Source of the DNA: Fragum whitleyi
Lineage: Eukaryota > Mollusca > Bivalvia > Cardiida > Cardiidae
Length of the DNA stretch: 64,000 bases
Direction of reading: 5' to 3'
Assembly: GCA_948146395.1 (NCBI GenBank)
Contig: OX411543.1
Coordinates: 25,870,026 to 25,934,025 of the forward strand
Both the position numbers and the translations under genes were made by a program. The notes beneath the pieces were generated by a model that saw only the letters and a list, made by a program, of their open reading frames with translations, had not been told where the DNA came from and made no database searches. Of the stretch, positions 54,396-64,000 are shown piece after piece. Each line of letters opens with the position of its first letter. Within the stretch, counting starts at the first letter, position 1.

Positions 54396-54682
54396 TCTGT
54401 CCCTTGACTTTAACATGAATTTATAAAGTAAATATTATTATGAAATACTATTATCTTGATTAAATTATGAACTACATCTAATAAATGCAACGTTTTGATG
54501 TGCAAATGTATTCCGGTTTGTTTAAAAGTATTCATTTTGATCATTACAAAACAGGACGTATCCCTTATGTGCTTGTCCCTTTATTCAATTAGCATTTTGT
54601 ATTTTCGAATTGTCTCTAATACTGGATCTAAATCAAATCTATTTTTTCATTACATAGAATGGGAAGAGTTGTATATATTGGG

Positions 54683-54843
54683 ATAAATAAATAATACGTA
54701 TTTAGTGTTTTGTATGAGAAAAATATCTAACGAGGTTGGGAGAATTGATAATTGTCGAGGCTCTGCCGAGACAATAATCAATTCTCACAACCGAGTTAGA
54801 TATTTTTTCATACAATACACTAAGTATGTATTATATTTATTTT
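54683..54843. mobile_element. ~161-bp palindromic MITE
   Basis: Outer arms ATAAATAATACGTATTTAGT and ACTAAGTATGTATTATATTT. Inner GAGAATTGATAATTGTC / GACAATAATCAATTCTC with centre GAGGCTCTGCC. A near-complete palindrome. Confidence 0.85.
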
Positions 54844-55549
54844 ATAACCCCAATTTGTCTTGTTTTTGTCGATGTTTCTAACTGAAATGAAAGTTTCTAA
54901 AAATAACCTCATTAAATCTTTGTTCAAAAAATAACTATGTGATATCATAAAAAATATCATACGGGATGTTATCACATGGAAATTTGTATAGTTATAAGAT
55001 AATATCTTTTTACGTCTTGGTTTTTTCGTTACTCGAGAAAACCAGTAGGACAACCTTGTCTTGAAAACGATGTCACCACCGTAACGCACATTTAATATTC
55101 GATGTTTGTCAATGATATCACAGGTATTCTATGTGACGTCACACAATGCGTCAAAGGTTATCTTTCTTGTCAACCTAATGGTAGTCAGAATTTGATTGGA
55201 AGTTATAGGTCGTTTGTTTTTATTTCATGTCATTACCATAACCTATATTTTTCCAGAATTTATCTAAACTATCTGAAAATCCCTTTTCACCCTATAGATA
55301 GTGGTGGAAAGATGTAAAAACTACATGTTTACTGGCTAAAAAAGTATTATCTAGTCGCTCATGACATTTTAAAGTAAAAAACGTCACTTCTGTAACAGTC
55401 ACTTACGTGTCGCTTAACAAAGTTATAGGAGTTTACACACTTTTTCTAAATTCTGTTTAATTAATACCAAATTTTATCCTCTTTCCACTCTCTTTTCATC
55501 TAGCGTTTTGTATCTGTCATTATAAATGCATGTTTTTTCCTAGTTTGAG

Positions 55550-57069
55550 ATGGCAGCCACTGGAATTAGGACAATAGTATTGTTTACCTTATCTTTGTTC
55601 TGATTTTAATTTAAATTGCCACATGTTTTTCCCTTCGATTTGTAATTTGGTATGAAGTTATACTCCAAAAAACATAATGTTAACTTCCTTATTCTGACCC
55701 AGAGAGGTCCAATCAACAAATTAATATCACTCTTCGACAATGGTGACTCTTAAAGATACAAAGAGTAAAAGAAAAAGATAGTCAAATTTTCTTCTGGCTG
55801 CCATCTTGCAATTAGGGTGTTATTTTTTAATGGATCATAATTAATAAGGGACGGCTCCTGAACCCTGAGCCCTGTCTGAGCTTGGCAGAAAGCTTAATGA
55901 CCGAAGAAATCTAGAGAAAGTGAAAGCTTCAAAATCAATTGAGTTTTTTAAGTTGGGTTTACTGCCCCTTTTAGCAGTTAAACTGTGTTGTCTAAAGCAG
56001 AGGTGGAGACATGTTCATACGATATTTACCTCGGCCGGAGATTGAGCCATGGCGCCCACGGTTGAGTCTGCAATACTACGCAATGGTCCAGGTAAATAAA
56101 TCTCTGTTCAGATATGCCATTCTACTTACATTGGCTTGCACATTAATCAACATGATTAAAAAGTTACGACGAATTGTCTGCATCTTTAAAACTGAAGTTC
56201 TTCACGCGACAAAATCTAGAGCAAATACAATGTATAAGACTGGGAATAATCTTATACCAAAACAGACTTATACAAAAATGTATATTTTTTCATATGCGGC
56301 TGCTAAGTTGAATATGAAAAAGGAAAATGCTTTTTGTTATAAGTTTGTTTAATTCAGAGAAATACACAATTTTGCACATTTTTGACTTCTATCTTGGGTT
56401 TTACAACAAAATTTCACATAATAAAGGCTGTCATCAATCTAAGTTTCAAATAAGCCTGATCTCAGAATTAAATTCACTTAAGAACAAAATATTTTCATTA
56501 TTCAATCGCTTGTGTACATCAGTTCTTTTAGGGTAATGGCCTTTAACTTTTATAAAGAACTTAACTTGCCCTTGTACGATATCCTTTTAGTAATTATCAA
56601 TTTTAGTTTTATTTAAAGTAGTCTTTTTGTCACCTATTTCGGTAGGGCATGTTAAAAGAAAAACTTACGAGTAAAATTCTTATTAGATATAAGGTTGATT
56701 TGTTGTTTATTGAAAATACTTATTTCATTATTCCTGGCTGCCATTTCCAAATTAAAAAAAATATTCAAATTGGGGATAGGTTTAATGAGCCTATTTTTAA
56801 AATTGATTTCCAGTTCAAATTACGTCGGAACTAAATGTAAGAAGTTATTCCATGGTTCAAGTTGATCTTAACATGACTTTCAGAATCCCAATTGGCTACC
56901 ATTTTGCTTACAATTCTAGATTTATATTCCAATTTGAGCATGTTTATTTTGTTTTCCCAGTTCTTTTTAACTAAGAAAAGGTGAAACTGTATGTTGAGAA
57001 ATATGTAGATAACATGCTTATGCTAAGCTTGTATATTATATGAAAGCCCTGGCTGTCATCTTCATTTTT

Positions 57070-57105
<36 letters not shown>

Positions 57106-57660
57106 ATGATTACAGCGTGTAACAGTATTATTATTGATATGTAATGCCTTGGCTACAAGAACCAATCAATGAAAACTGCTGAAGTGGTCTGAAAAAAAAT
57201 CAGATTAACATTTTATTTTGAGCAGAAATCCGCATTTCTGCTTTCCTGGCTACCAAGTCCAATTTCTGAAAAAGATCAAATCGGATGATGAGATCGCTTT
57301 ACCTGTTTTATGAAAAGGAAATGGTTTCAGCCTTCGAACAAAATGGTTGAAACTACAATGTATTCTGAGGTTAACTCTATCACAGCATAGCCTTTTACAT
57401 TGTTCACTTATCCAGAATTCCCCTTGGCTGCCATATTGTTTACAGTTCTAGATTCAAACTTAAATTCAGGCGTTTATTTTTTTGTGTGATCACTAATTAG
57501 CATCTTACTGACAAGAATAGCTGAAAAAATACAAATATATCAAAATAATGATCATTTTGTATATTCTACAATAGCCCTGGCTGCCATCTCAGTTTTTTCA
57601 AAGTGCTCAATGGTGACTATGTCATCAGTCAGATGTGCAATGTCTTGGCTACCAGAATCA
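55550..57660. repeat. Degenerate tandem repeat with recurring GGCTGCCAT motif
   Basis: TGGCTGCCAT or TGGCTACCA/TGGCTGTCAT occurs near 55793, 56735, 56888, 57048, 57152, 57246, 57422, 57575 and 57641. The block 56888-57180 matches 57420-57665 (TTACAATTCTAGATT / TTACAGTTCTAGATT; GCCCTGGCTG), giving a period of about 532 bp. An A32 run interrupts at 57071-57102. Short frames only. Confidence 0.65.
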
Positions 57661-57889
57661 ATCAAGAAAAAAAACATTATACTACATTACTAGGTTCAGC
57701 TTAATATTTGCCGGACTATTTTATATAGATAAAAATATTGAAAACACAGACTTCAAAATATACGCTATTGGTAGAATGACCCATATATAATTCATGAGCA
57801 CAAATTTTATATTCTATTTATAATTTGATCCGATTTTTTGTGAAAACTCGTCAAAATTCTTGGAATTCAACACTTCAATTTTCCCCGTA

Positions 57890-58050
57890 ACTTATTACGT
57901 CGTTTGAAACGGACGTTACAATTGGTACAATATGACGTCATTTTCGCGGTTACAAAATAATTTGCTTTTCGATCTAATCTCATTTGCATAGTTATTTCAC
58001 TTATGAGATAACACCCGTGTAACATCAAAATTTTCATCTTTTTTTTTTCA
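57890..58050 (-). repeat. Dispersed repeat with octamer and CRE motifs (copy 2)
   Basis: Read on the minus strand it gives TTACACGGGTGTTAT, AATAACTATGCAAATGAG and AAAATGACGTCATA, as in the + strand copies near 0.7 and 59.1 kb. Confidence 0.75.
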
Positions 58051-58084
58051 CTCACGTGACCTAGTTCATACTATAATACAAACA

Positions 58085-58240
58085 AGAGCTGTCACTGTAA
58101 GATGACAATGCCCCCGACACCGCTTTGATTTAGAAGTTATGGCCAATGTTAAAGTTTTTGGACGGAATGACGGACGGACGGACAGACGGACGGACGGACA
58201 AGTCAAATTTATGATGCCTCCCTATCGGGGGCATAAAAAT
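58085..58240. repeat. Molluscan-type repeat with (GGAC)n minisatellite
   Basis: ACAAGAGCTGTCACTGTAAG then ATGACAATGCCCCCGAC, a GGAC-rich stretch (58157-58200), and CCTCCCTATCGGGGGCATAA. GCCCCCGA and TCGGGGGC can pair, forming the ends of a hairpin-bounded unit. Confidence 0.7.
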
Positions 58241-58468
58241 ACGAACTTTCCTATTCCTAAAACAACAAAAATGATGATTTTTTTTCCAAAAAATTGAGAT
58301 GTGCCTATTTATGTATTCATTTTCCAACAAAACCGATTTTGTATGCACAGAACGCAATAAGAAGGGAAAATATTGCATTTATGACTTAAATTCTTTAAGT
58401 ATTGGTCTCTCTAGAACTGTTCATTTTTTATAATCTGGGTAAGACAGCTAAAATTATATTGAATACCT

Positions 58469-58530
58469 ACGTGCAAGCGGGGAATAATTGGAACACTGTT
58501 TGCACCGCTTTGTCATCCTGAACGCATGGC
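58469..58530 (-). mobile_element. Half of the GGATGACAAA palindromic MITE
   Basis: TGCAAGCGGGGAATAATTGG then AACACTGTTTGCACCGC and TTTGTCATCCTGAACGC correspond to one arm of the VMO-I upstream MITE. Confidence 0.55.
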
Positions 58531-58597
58531 TGGATAAAATCTGCCTAAAATGATGAGTATATTTGCTGACAGCCTAAAGAAGGGCTGAAACCCACTA

Positions 58598-58794
58598 TAG
58601 GGCCAACTTATTTCTCACCCCGGGCGGGTACTGTTGCCCGCATTATCAGAGTATCTCTCAGAAAGCGGGCTACCAGCTCTAGAATGGTCCACATATCGAC
58701 TATCAGAATAGCCTAGAAAAGGCTATTCTGATAGTCGACAGTGAGACCAGTCTACACCCGACCCGAAAGCGGGCGAGAAATAAGTTGGCCCATA
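58598..58794. mobile_element. ~195-bp palindromic MITE, same family, with visible empty site
   Basis: Termini GGGCCAACTTATTTCTCAC and GCGAGAAATAAGTTGGCCC. The paralogous sequence at positions 1-40 lacks it: CTAATATAGCTACAGAG there against CACTA-TA-[element]-TAGCTACAGAG here. This points to a TA target duplication, as for Tc1/mariner-type elements. Confidence 0.85.
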
Positions 58795-59019
58795 GCTACA
58801 GAGCGCATAGCGAAGACGCATGGCCAGACTGTGCTGATGCTCAGTCTGGCTAGAACGTTCGCTTTGCACACATTTGAAATTATGGGAAATGTCAGACACT
58901 GACGCAAACTTACTCTAATACTTCTTTGGTAAAAGTAAATTTATGTTAAGAAAATGTCGACAGTAATCTGAACACTTTTTAGTGCAGTTTCTTGAAAGAG
59001 ATAATACAATAACATCATT

Positions 59020-59215
59020 TATAATATGACCGACGTCGCCGGGGTGAAATAATCCCGTTGAATATTTTTAATATTACACGGGTGTTATTACATTAGTGGA
59101 ATAACTATGCAAATGAGCCCAGAGCGAATAGCAACGCTATATTGTTACCACAAAAATGACGTCATAATCTATGTTTTGTGACGCCATTTCGAAACGGCGT
59201 TATATGTTTAGCGGA
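59020..59215 (+). repeat. Dispersed repeat with octamer and CRE motifs (copy 3)
   Basis: Same order of blocks as copy 1: AATAATCCCGTTGAATATTT, octamer AACTATGCAAATGAG, CRE at 59157-59164 and GAAACGGCGTTAT. It lies at the left edge of the 4.7-kb insertion. Confidence 0.75.
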
Positions 59216-60805
59216 AAATTGAAACGTTGAATTTCATGAATTTTGACGATTTTTCGCTAAAATTCGGGTCATATTATAAACAGAATATAAAATAAAATAG
59301 GCTCATAAAATACAGAATTTATTTAACTCGTCATCTAAAACAGATAAAAACTCGGCACAGTCTCGTTTTTAAGTTGGAATGCGGAGCAATTCCAACTTAG
59401 ATTTAACAAAACCGCAAAATGAACACAAGATAATTTCATTTCGGGTTTTCTGATAACACATATCACGTGAACAGGATGTGAATACACCTCGGTCTATTTT
59501 GTTTATCTCAACTTGACATAAACAGACAGTTAATTACACCAAAAAGAAATAGTGTTGTATAATTACGCAACTATCACTTCATATATATTATTAAGACGCT
59601 AATTTATGTTTCAAACGATATTTATTAAAAGTCGGGTACGAATTTACCAGTATCGCGTGTTTGCATTACTATATTCGGAAATCATGTGATAAGTAAACTC
59701 CAATAATGTCAGCTATTGATAATAGCTCTAGCCAATCACGTGATCTGCTTATTTGGTAATGTCGCGATCTGTTTTCTCTGAATTGTGGCCATAGCACAAG
59801 GCAATGACGTGATCTGCTTATTTGGTAATGTCGCATTATTTTTCGTAGAAATATGTTATAGCTTCTTTAGAGGTCTAGTTTCTCTTTCTGAACGACCTTA
59901 TTACACACTTCAACAAAATTGTTCAAATGTTTTGTAACTTATTGTTCCGTAAACCATCATTAGAAACGCGGAACATCTACAGATTATTTATTTGTATTAA
60001 AAACCCGATTCAGTAAATATTCTCTTTTATTAATTCTCTATGCACCGTAAAATCTTTTTCCCATGCACTCTCCTATGACACGAGTTAAACTCACGCATGT
60101 ATAAACAAAGGCCGTTTTCTGATTGGCCATACCACACGACCTGATGACCTACTACGATTGTATCTGCCCTTTTATGAATGAAATCTCTGTTTATGAGTTA
60201 CGAAAGGTCAAGTTTACAAACGAATGGAATGTTCCTATACATATGAAGTGAAATTTACCCCAACACCAGACGACTTATGTTCTCAACTGTCCCGGTAATT
60301 TACACCTCTCGTATATATCTCAAACTTTGTTGTTGCATTCGTGTGTAATGTAAATATTTTGTTTCGGTTACCTTTTTTGAATCATATTCCCGTTCCCATT
60401 TCCCATTCCTTGATTTTTCGTATCGAACAAGAACGGAAAAAACAGGGGATAAAGCCATCTCGGCACGATTTACTGTAATTATATATTTATGCATGTCGTT
60501 ATTATTTTGTACTCAATCAAATAAAAGATAAATAATTATCCCAACACAAAAGATCTATTCGATTTCAATTTATAATATCAAATGGAGACCGAAACGTCGT
60601 AACTGTAGCATACTTAACCTTTAGCTGCCATGTTTTAAGGCCCAACCGGCATTTTTTCTTGTCCACTAGTTTACCACTGATAACAAAATATAATTCTTCA
60701 AACTGGACAGAGTAACAACAACTGTATAGTAGCGTTTCTATCCCTCGGATGAGTCTAAAATTTCCCCAATCCAATCATTCATCTATTTGTTTTACCGGAA
60801 GCAGT

Positions 60806-61015
60806 TGAGCAACATAAGACTGTCATAGCTATAGCGGTATAGCCAAAACATTGTGGAAAAGGGTCATTTAATGTTTCTTAACTGCTTGTGCTCATGAATA
60901 CCTTCATTTTGATATATAATATACCTGGGCATACTGCTTTTTCTCGGCTAATGAAGTGCCCCTAAAATTGGGTCTCAAACAATTTACATGAACCTTAACT
61001 ACAACCTTTTTTTCA
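60806..61015. mobile_element. Internally deleted fold-back element
   Basis: GCAGTTGAGCAACATAAGAC to GGAAAAGGGTCATTT in one orientation is followed at once by CTTAACTGCTTGTGCTCATG to TTTACATGAACCTTAA in the other. These are the inner left arm and the whole right arm of the 29950-30930 element. Confidence 0.8.
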
Positions 61016-61939
61016 AATATCTGAACGAGTTTACCAACCCCACGTGTTTTGCTTTCAGGTCCAGTTTGTTCTACTCCCACCGGAATACCTACAATACTCA
61101 TTAAAAAATATGCTCATTTCTCCTCGATTCGCGCATGGTAATCATATCATCCGCGTGTGCATTGATTTAAAGTGAGCACCAATATATACTATTTGACAAA
61201 GTCTTGTCAGGTTTCGCGAATATGCAAATAGGGCAAACCATTTTATGAGACATAGAACATGAATGAATGAAGCGCTATTTAAAGTAGACAGTTAAACATT
61301 TCAATCTACGTTAGTTTTGTAAAACTTTGATCTACGGTCTAAGAATAAAACGACGATATAAAAAAACGCGTTAGATTGCCTAATTACGACTCGGCCTTTT
61401 ACAAGCGAGTGCAAATTTCAATGAATAGAAAACATGCATGCTTGTACTCAATATCTTGATGATATCGCGCATCACTCATAAACAATGCCGTTAATCAAAA
61501 AAATGACAATGGCAGAAGACGTCTTTATTTCATAATCGAACGATTAACCTGCGAAATATTATGACGCACCCTAAATGAAAATAGTGTCTCTCAAAGCCAA
61601 CCAATTTTCTACCATTTTTTAAAGTGTTTCCTTTTAGATTATAAATAAGGAATGGCTCTCGTACAAAAATCCAGTATGTTATGTCGTTTGCTGCGCGAAA
61701 AAAAGTTAGAAATATCATCAACGTCGTTAGGACTAAATCAACGTCATTTGTGATCCAATGCCGGTGAAAACAGTCCCTATGTTTTGAAAATTGGTCGATA
61801 CTACTAAGCAATAATTCCAAGACATTAACTTTCATCTTAAAGCGTCATTAGATAAGACAAAAGCGGACAGAACTTTTGTCCTTAAGTATATTTTCTTGGT
61901 TTACTATATTATCTACTATATTTTCTTGGGATACTTGGG

Positions 61940-62240
61940 TAATCCTTTATCAGACTACAATAAATATTGTTATTAGATGAAATATGTGTCTTTTATAGGC
62001 ACAGGTTATATTTCTTTATGTTATATAGTAGAAACTTAATCATTTTGTCGAAAACATAAAAGATGGATATCGACCATATTTCGCTTGAGTTATCCTTTGG
62101 TGACCATTAATCAGATAAAAAAAACTAAATATTGTGATTAGATGAAAAAATGTGTCTTTTAGAGGAGGAGGTCATTTCTCTGTATGTTATATAGTGGACA
62201 CTCTCAAAATCATTTTCTCAGAAACTTAAACTTGGATATC
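61940..62240 (+). repeat. Tandem duplication, ~155-bp unit
   Basis: AATATTGTTATTAGATGAAA, ATGTGTCTTTTA, TTTCT(T/C)TATGTTATATAGT and GATATC(G/A)ACCA recur about 155 bp apart. Confidence 0.75.
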
Positions 62241-62509
62241 AACCAAAACTAAGGCCTGTGAAGCTAATCACTTGCTAAGGCCGCTTTACTTATTGAATTT
62301 TAAGACGAAAAAAAGAGTTCCTTTGCTCTACAAACAACTTAAGTTCAAAATGGTTTGACTCTTACTTCAGTGAAAACTTGAAACACAAAGAGCCCAAGCT
62401 AAACTAGGGATACTTTTAAAAATACTCAGGTGAAAGTGTGGACAAGAAGAAAGTGCTTCTTTATAACAAACAACAACTTCTTTTCGACAATACTTGCCAA
62501 TAATTATAT

Positions 62510-62590
62510 TGATGGCTCAGTGTAAAACAGTTGGTTGTAACTTCCTATAGGCATATAAGAAGTAACAACTGTTTTCGCATTGAGTCATTT
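62510..62590. repeat. Short palindrome
   Basis: GGCTCAGTGTAAAACAGTTG then GTTGTAACTTCCT pairs with AAGAAGTAACAACTG then TTTTCGCATTGAGTC. MITE-like, about 80 bp. Confidence 0.65.
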
Positions 62591-62599
62591 ATATATATT

Positions 62600-63640
62600 T
62601 TGTTGAGTTTTAAATGATATGTAATGGATGAAAAAAAACTTGAGCAAACTTTTGACTGAAACATCGAAAAAGAAAACCCTGCTTTTGTTAAAGTGGTGAT
62701 ACACTTTTAAACTTAATAAATAATTTTGAAACATTTTGTAGTTTGTTTTCCGTCATATTCTACATGAATGTTTCATTGTCAAAACCCAATATTCATCAAA
62801 TAAAAGCCTGGCAACCATATCTTAAATGGAATTATGAATATCTTTGCCCAATTGCATCCCATCGCCAAGATGATTTGCCATTTGAAACAAACCTACTAGT
62901 ACAACTTGTTTTCTTCACATTCTTGAAGACGCTTAAGAGCACCATCACACCCCTAACTCAGAAGCAGAGGAGCATATATTGATTTCATCATGTCTGTCTG
63001 TCCAGTGACCATTTGCTTTCCGCTAGCTAAACGGAGGAGCAATTGACCTGCAACAACGAAACTTTACACAAATGTTGACCATGACCCCAAAAAGACCCTA
63101 TTGTTTCGAGATCATACATGTCAATGCAAAAAGTAAGCTTTAACTGTTAACAGTTTACTTGACACAAATGTTGTCAACGACTCAAGTAAGTGCCCAATTA
63201 TGGAGTCACGGAGGTTGAAGTCACAGTTTAACGTCGTGCAAAAAATTTCTTGAGATTCCAACTCATGAAGTAAAAGACTTCCCTGCGAAAATAGCTTTCA
63301 TCAGGAACAAAGCGCTTGTTACGGTCCACTTTGTGATAATTCTAAATAAAGATGTAATTCATAACTCTAATTTAGCAGAAGTCATTTGAAAAATAGCATA
63401 GTAACTGTTTTGAGTGTATAAGTTTCCGCCTGTGCGTCCATTAGTCTGCTGTATGGTCCGTATCATTTTTTTCCTTTTTGTCACTTTCCTTTCATCAGAT
63501 TCAGCGATTCAGGGGTTTCAGCGTATATCGTTGTTAAAATACATTGATTTATATTCGCCCGTAAAAAAGACACGACGTATTATATGATCACCTGTGGAGG
63601 GCGGGAGGCGTCAGCTTTGTTAGTGACTTGAAGTCACCCT
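62600..63640. other. No gene recognised
   Basis: One 79-aa frame (62743-62982) without family resemblance. The stretch 62985-63260 (GTCTGTCTGTCCAGTGACC) looks like decayed dispersed repeat. Confidence 0.5.
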
Positions 63641-64000
63641 CTCTTGAACGCATTCCAACTTATCAGTACTTTCAGTACTTTGATTTATCTGTTTATTGAT
63701 GACTCGTTAAATAAATTCAGTATTCAATGACCACTCATTCTATATCCTCTATTTCTTAAAAACCAGAGCAATCCCTTTCCACGAACTGATAAAGGAATCG
63801 AAACAAGAAATCCGGGACCTGTTTTACTGAACATCTTACGATAATTTTTTGTGTACTCAAATATTAAAGATGCTTCTACAGTAGTAACTAAATGTGAAAT
63901 TCTGTCATGCTCATCTCAATGGAATCGTCTTCTAGAGACGATTCCAATGAGATATCTCAAGTCAGAATCCAACAATAAATGAAAGACCAGGTACGATTTG

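Larger units (their letters stand above)
59018..63745. mobile_element. ~4.7-kb insertion with inverted subterminal repeats
   Basis: The boundaries come from comparison with the uninterrupted copy at 1-470 (junction near 218-220). Near the left is ACAGAATTTATTTAACTCGT then CAGATAAAAAC and AAGTTGGAATGCG (59318-59395). The right end as reverse complement reads ACTGAATTTATTTAACGAGT, CAGATAAA and AAGTTGGAATGCG (63650-63725). No transposase or RT is recognised inside; frames do not exceed 101 aa. It is probably a composite of a large non-autonomous element plus nested repeats. Confidence 0.55.
58577..64000 (+). repeat. Dispersed duplication, right copy, split by MITE and a 4.7-kb insertion
   Basis: The homologous pieces are 58577-58597, 58795-59015 and 63748-64000, running to the window edge. 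The first gap is the TA-flanked MITE. The second gap is the large insertion 59018-63745. Its end carries the near-perfect hairpin TCAATGGAATCGTCT / AGACGATTCCAATGAG (63915-63953). Confidence 0.75.

Overview
This is AT-rich metazoan nuclear DNA, most likely from a bivalve or another lophotrochozoan. The evidence is spliced genes with GT-AG introns, no operons, and very dense transposon debris. The debris includes tRNA-derived SINEs ending in GACGTTAAAC-like tails, palindromic MITEs, a Ngaro/DIRS-like tyrosine-recombinase retroelement, a Ty3/gypsy element, Tc1 remnants and a LINE. Several of these repeats look typical of bivalves, but the species cannot be named from the sequence. || The only convincing host genes are two paralogous three-exon genes for secreted vitelline-membrane-outer-layer-1 (VMO-I) proteins, both on the + strand: copy A (23881-26530) and copy B (51662-53376). 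Each encodes 214 residues, with identical coding-exon lengths (189/201/255 nt), all phase-0 introns and about 31 amino-acid differences. The duplicated block runs from about 0.55 kb upstream of the ATG to about 0.1 kb past the stop. It already carried a palindromic MITE just upstream of the ATG and another MITE in intron 2. Two older VMO-I remnants, an exon-1-like piece near 9.7 kb and a frameshifted last-exon piece near 19.6 kb, suggest a once larger local cluster. || Layout. 1-4.6 kb: dispersed repeats and a 0.28 kb tandem duplication. 5.1-9.0 kb (minus): decayed Ngaro-like element with gag, RT (YLDDF), RNase H, a recombinase start and an SGNH hydrolase. 9.7-11.5 kb: VMO-I exon remnant, then three nested DNA elements. 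13.3-14.0 kb: ~140-bp minisatellite element. 20.4-21.6 kb: two inverted-repeat elements, one with two facing tRNA-like segments. 23.3-26.6 kb: VMO-I A. 26.6-29.1 kb (minus): LINE relic. 29.3-32.7 kb: DNA transposon repeats, including a ~980-bp fold-back element. 33.3-34.2 kb: Tc1 pseudogene. 34.2-37.3 kb: satellite of 63-bp subunits in a ~378-bp higher-order repeat. 37.5-43.7 kb: inverted repeat enclosing SINEs and a nearly intact, very young Ty3/gypsy element (38567-43275, minus; two 170-bp LTRs identical by eye), inserted in a SINE tail. 44-51 kb: SINEs, MITEs and a second Tc1 relic. 50.8-54.1 kb: VMO-I B between inverted ~270-bp repeats. 54-64 kb: MITEs, a tandem repeat and a large insertion (about 59.0-63.75 kb). 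This insertion interrupts sequence that also occurs uninterrupted at positions 1-470. || The VMO-I pair is the functional core, and everything else is repeat turnover that duplicated, flanked and probably re-wired it. The six-base-palindrome-containing CRE motif TGACGTCA recurs at least 13 times, mostly inside the repeats.
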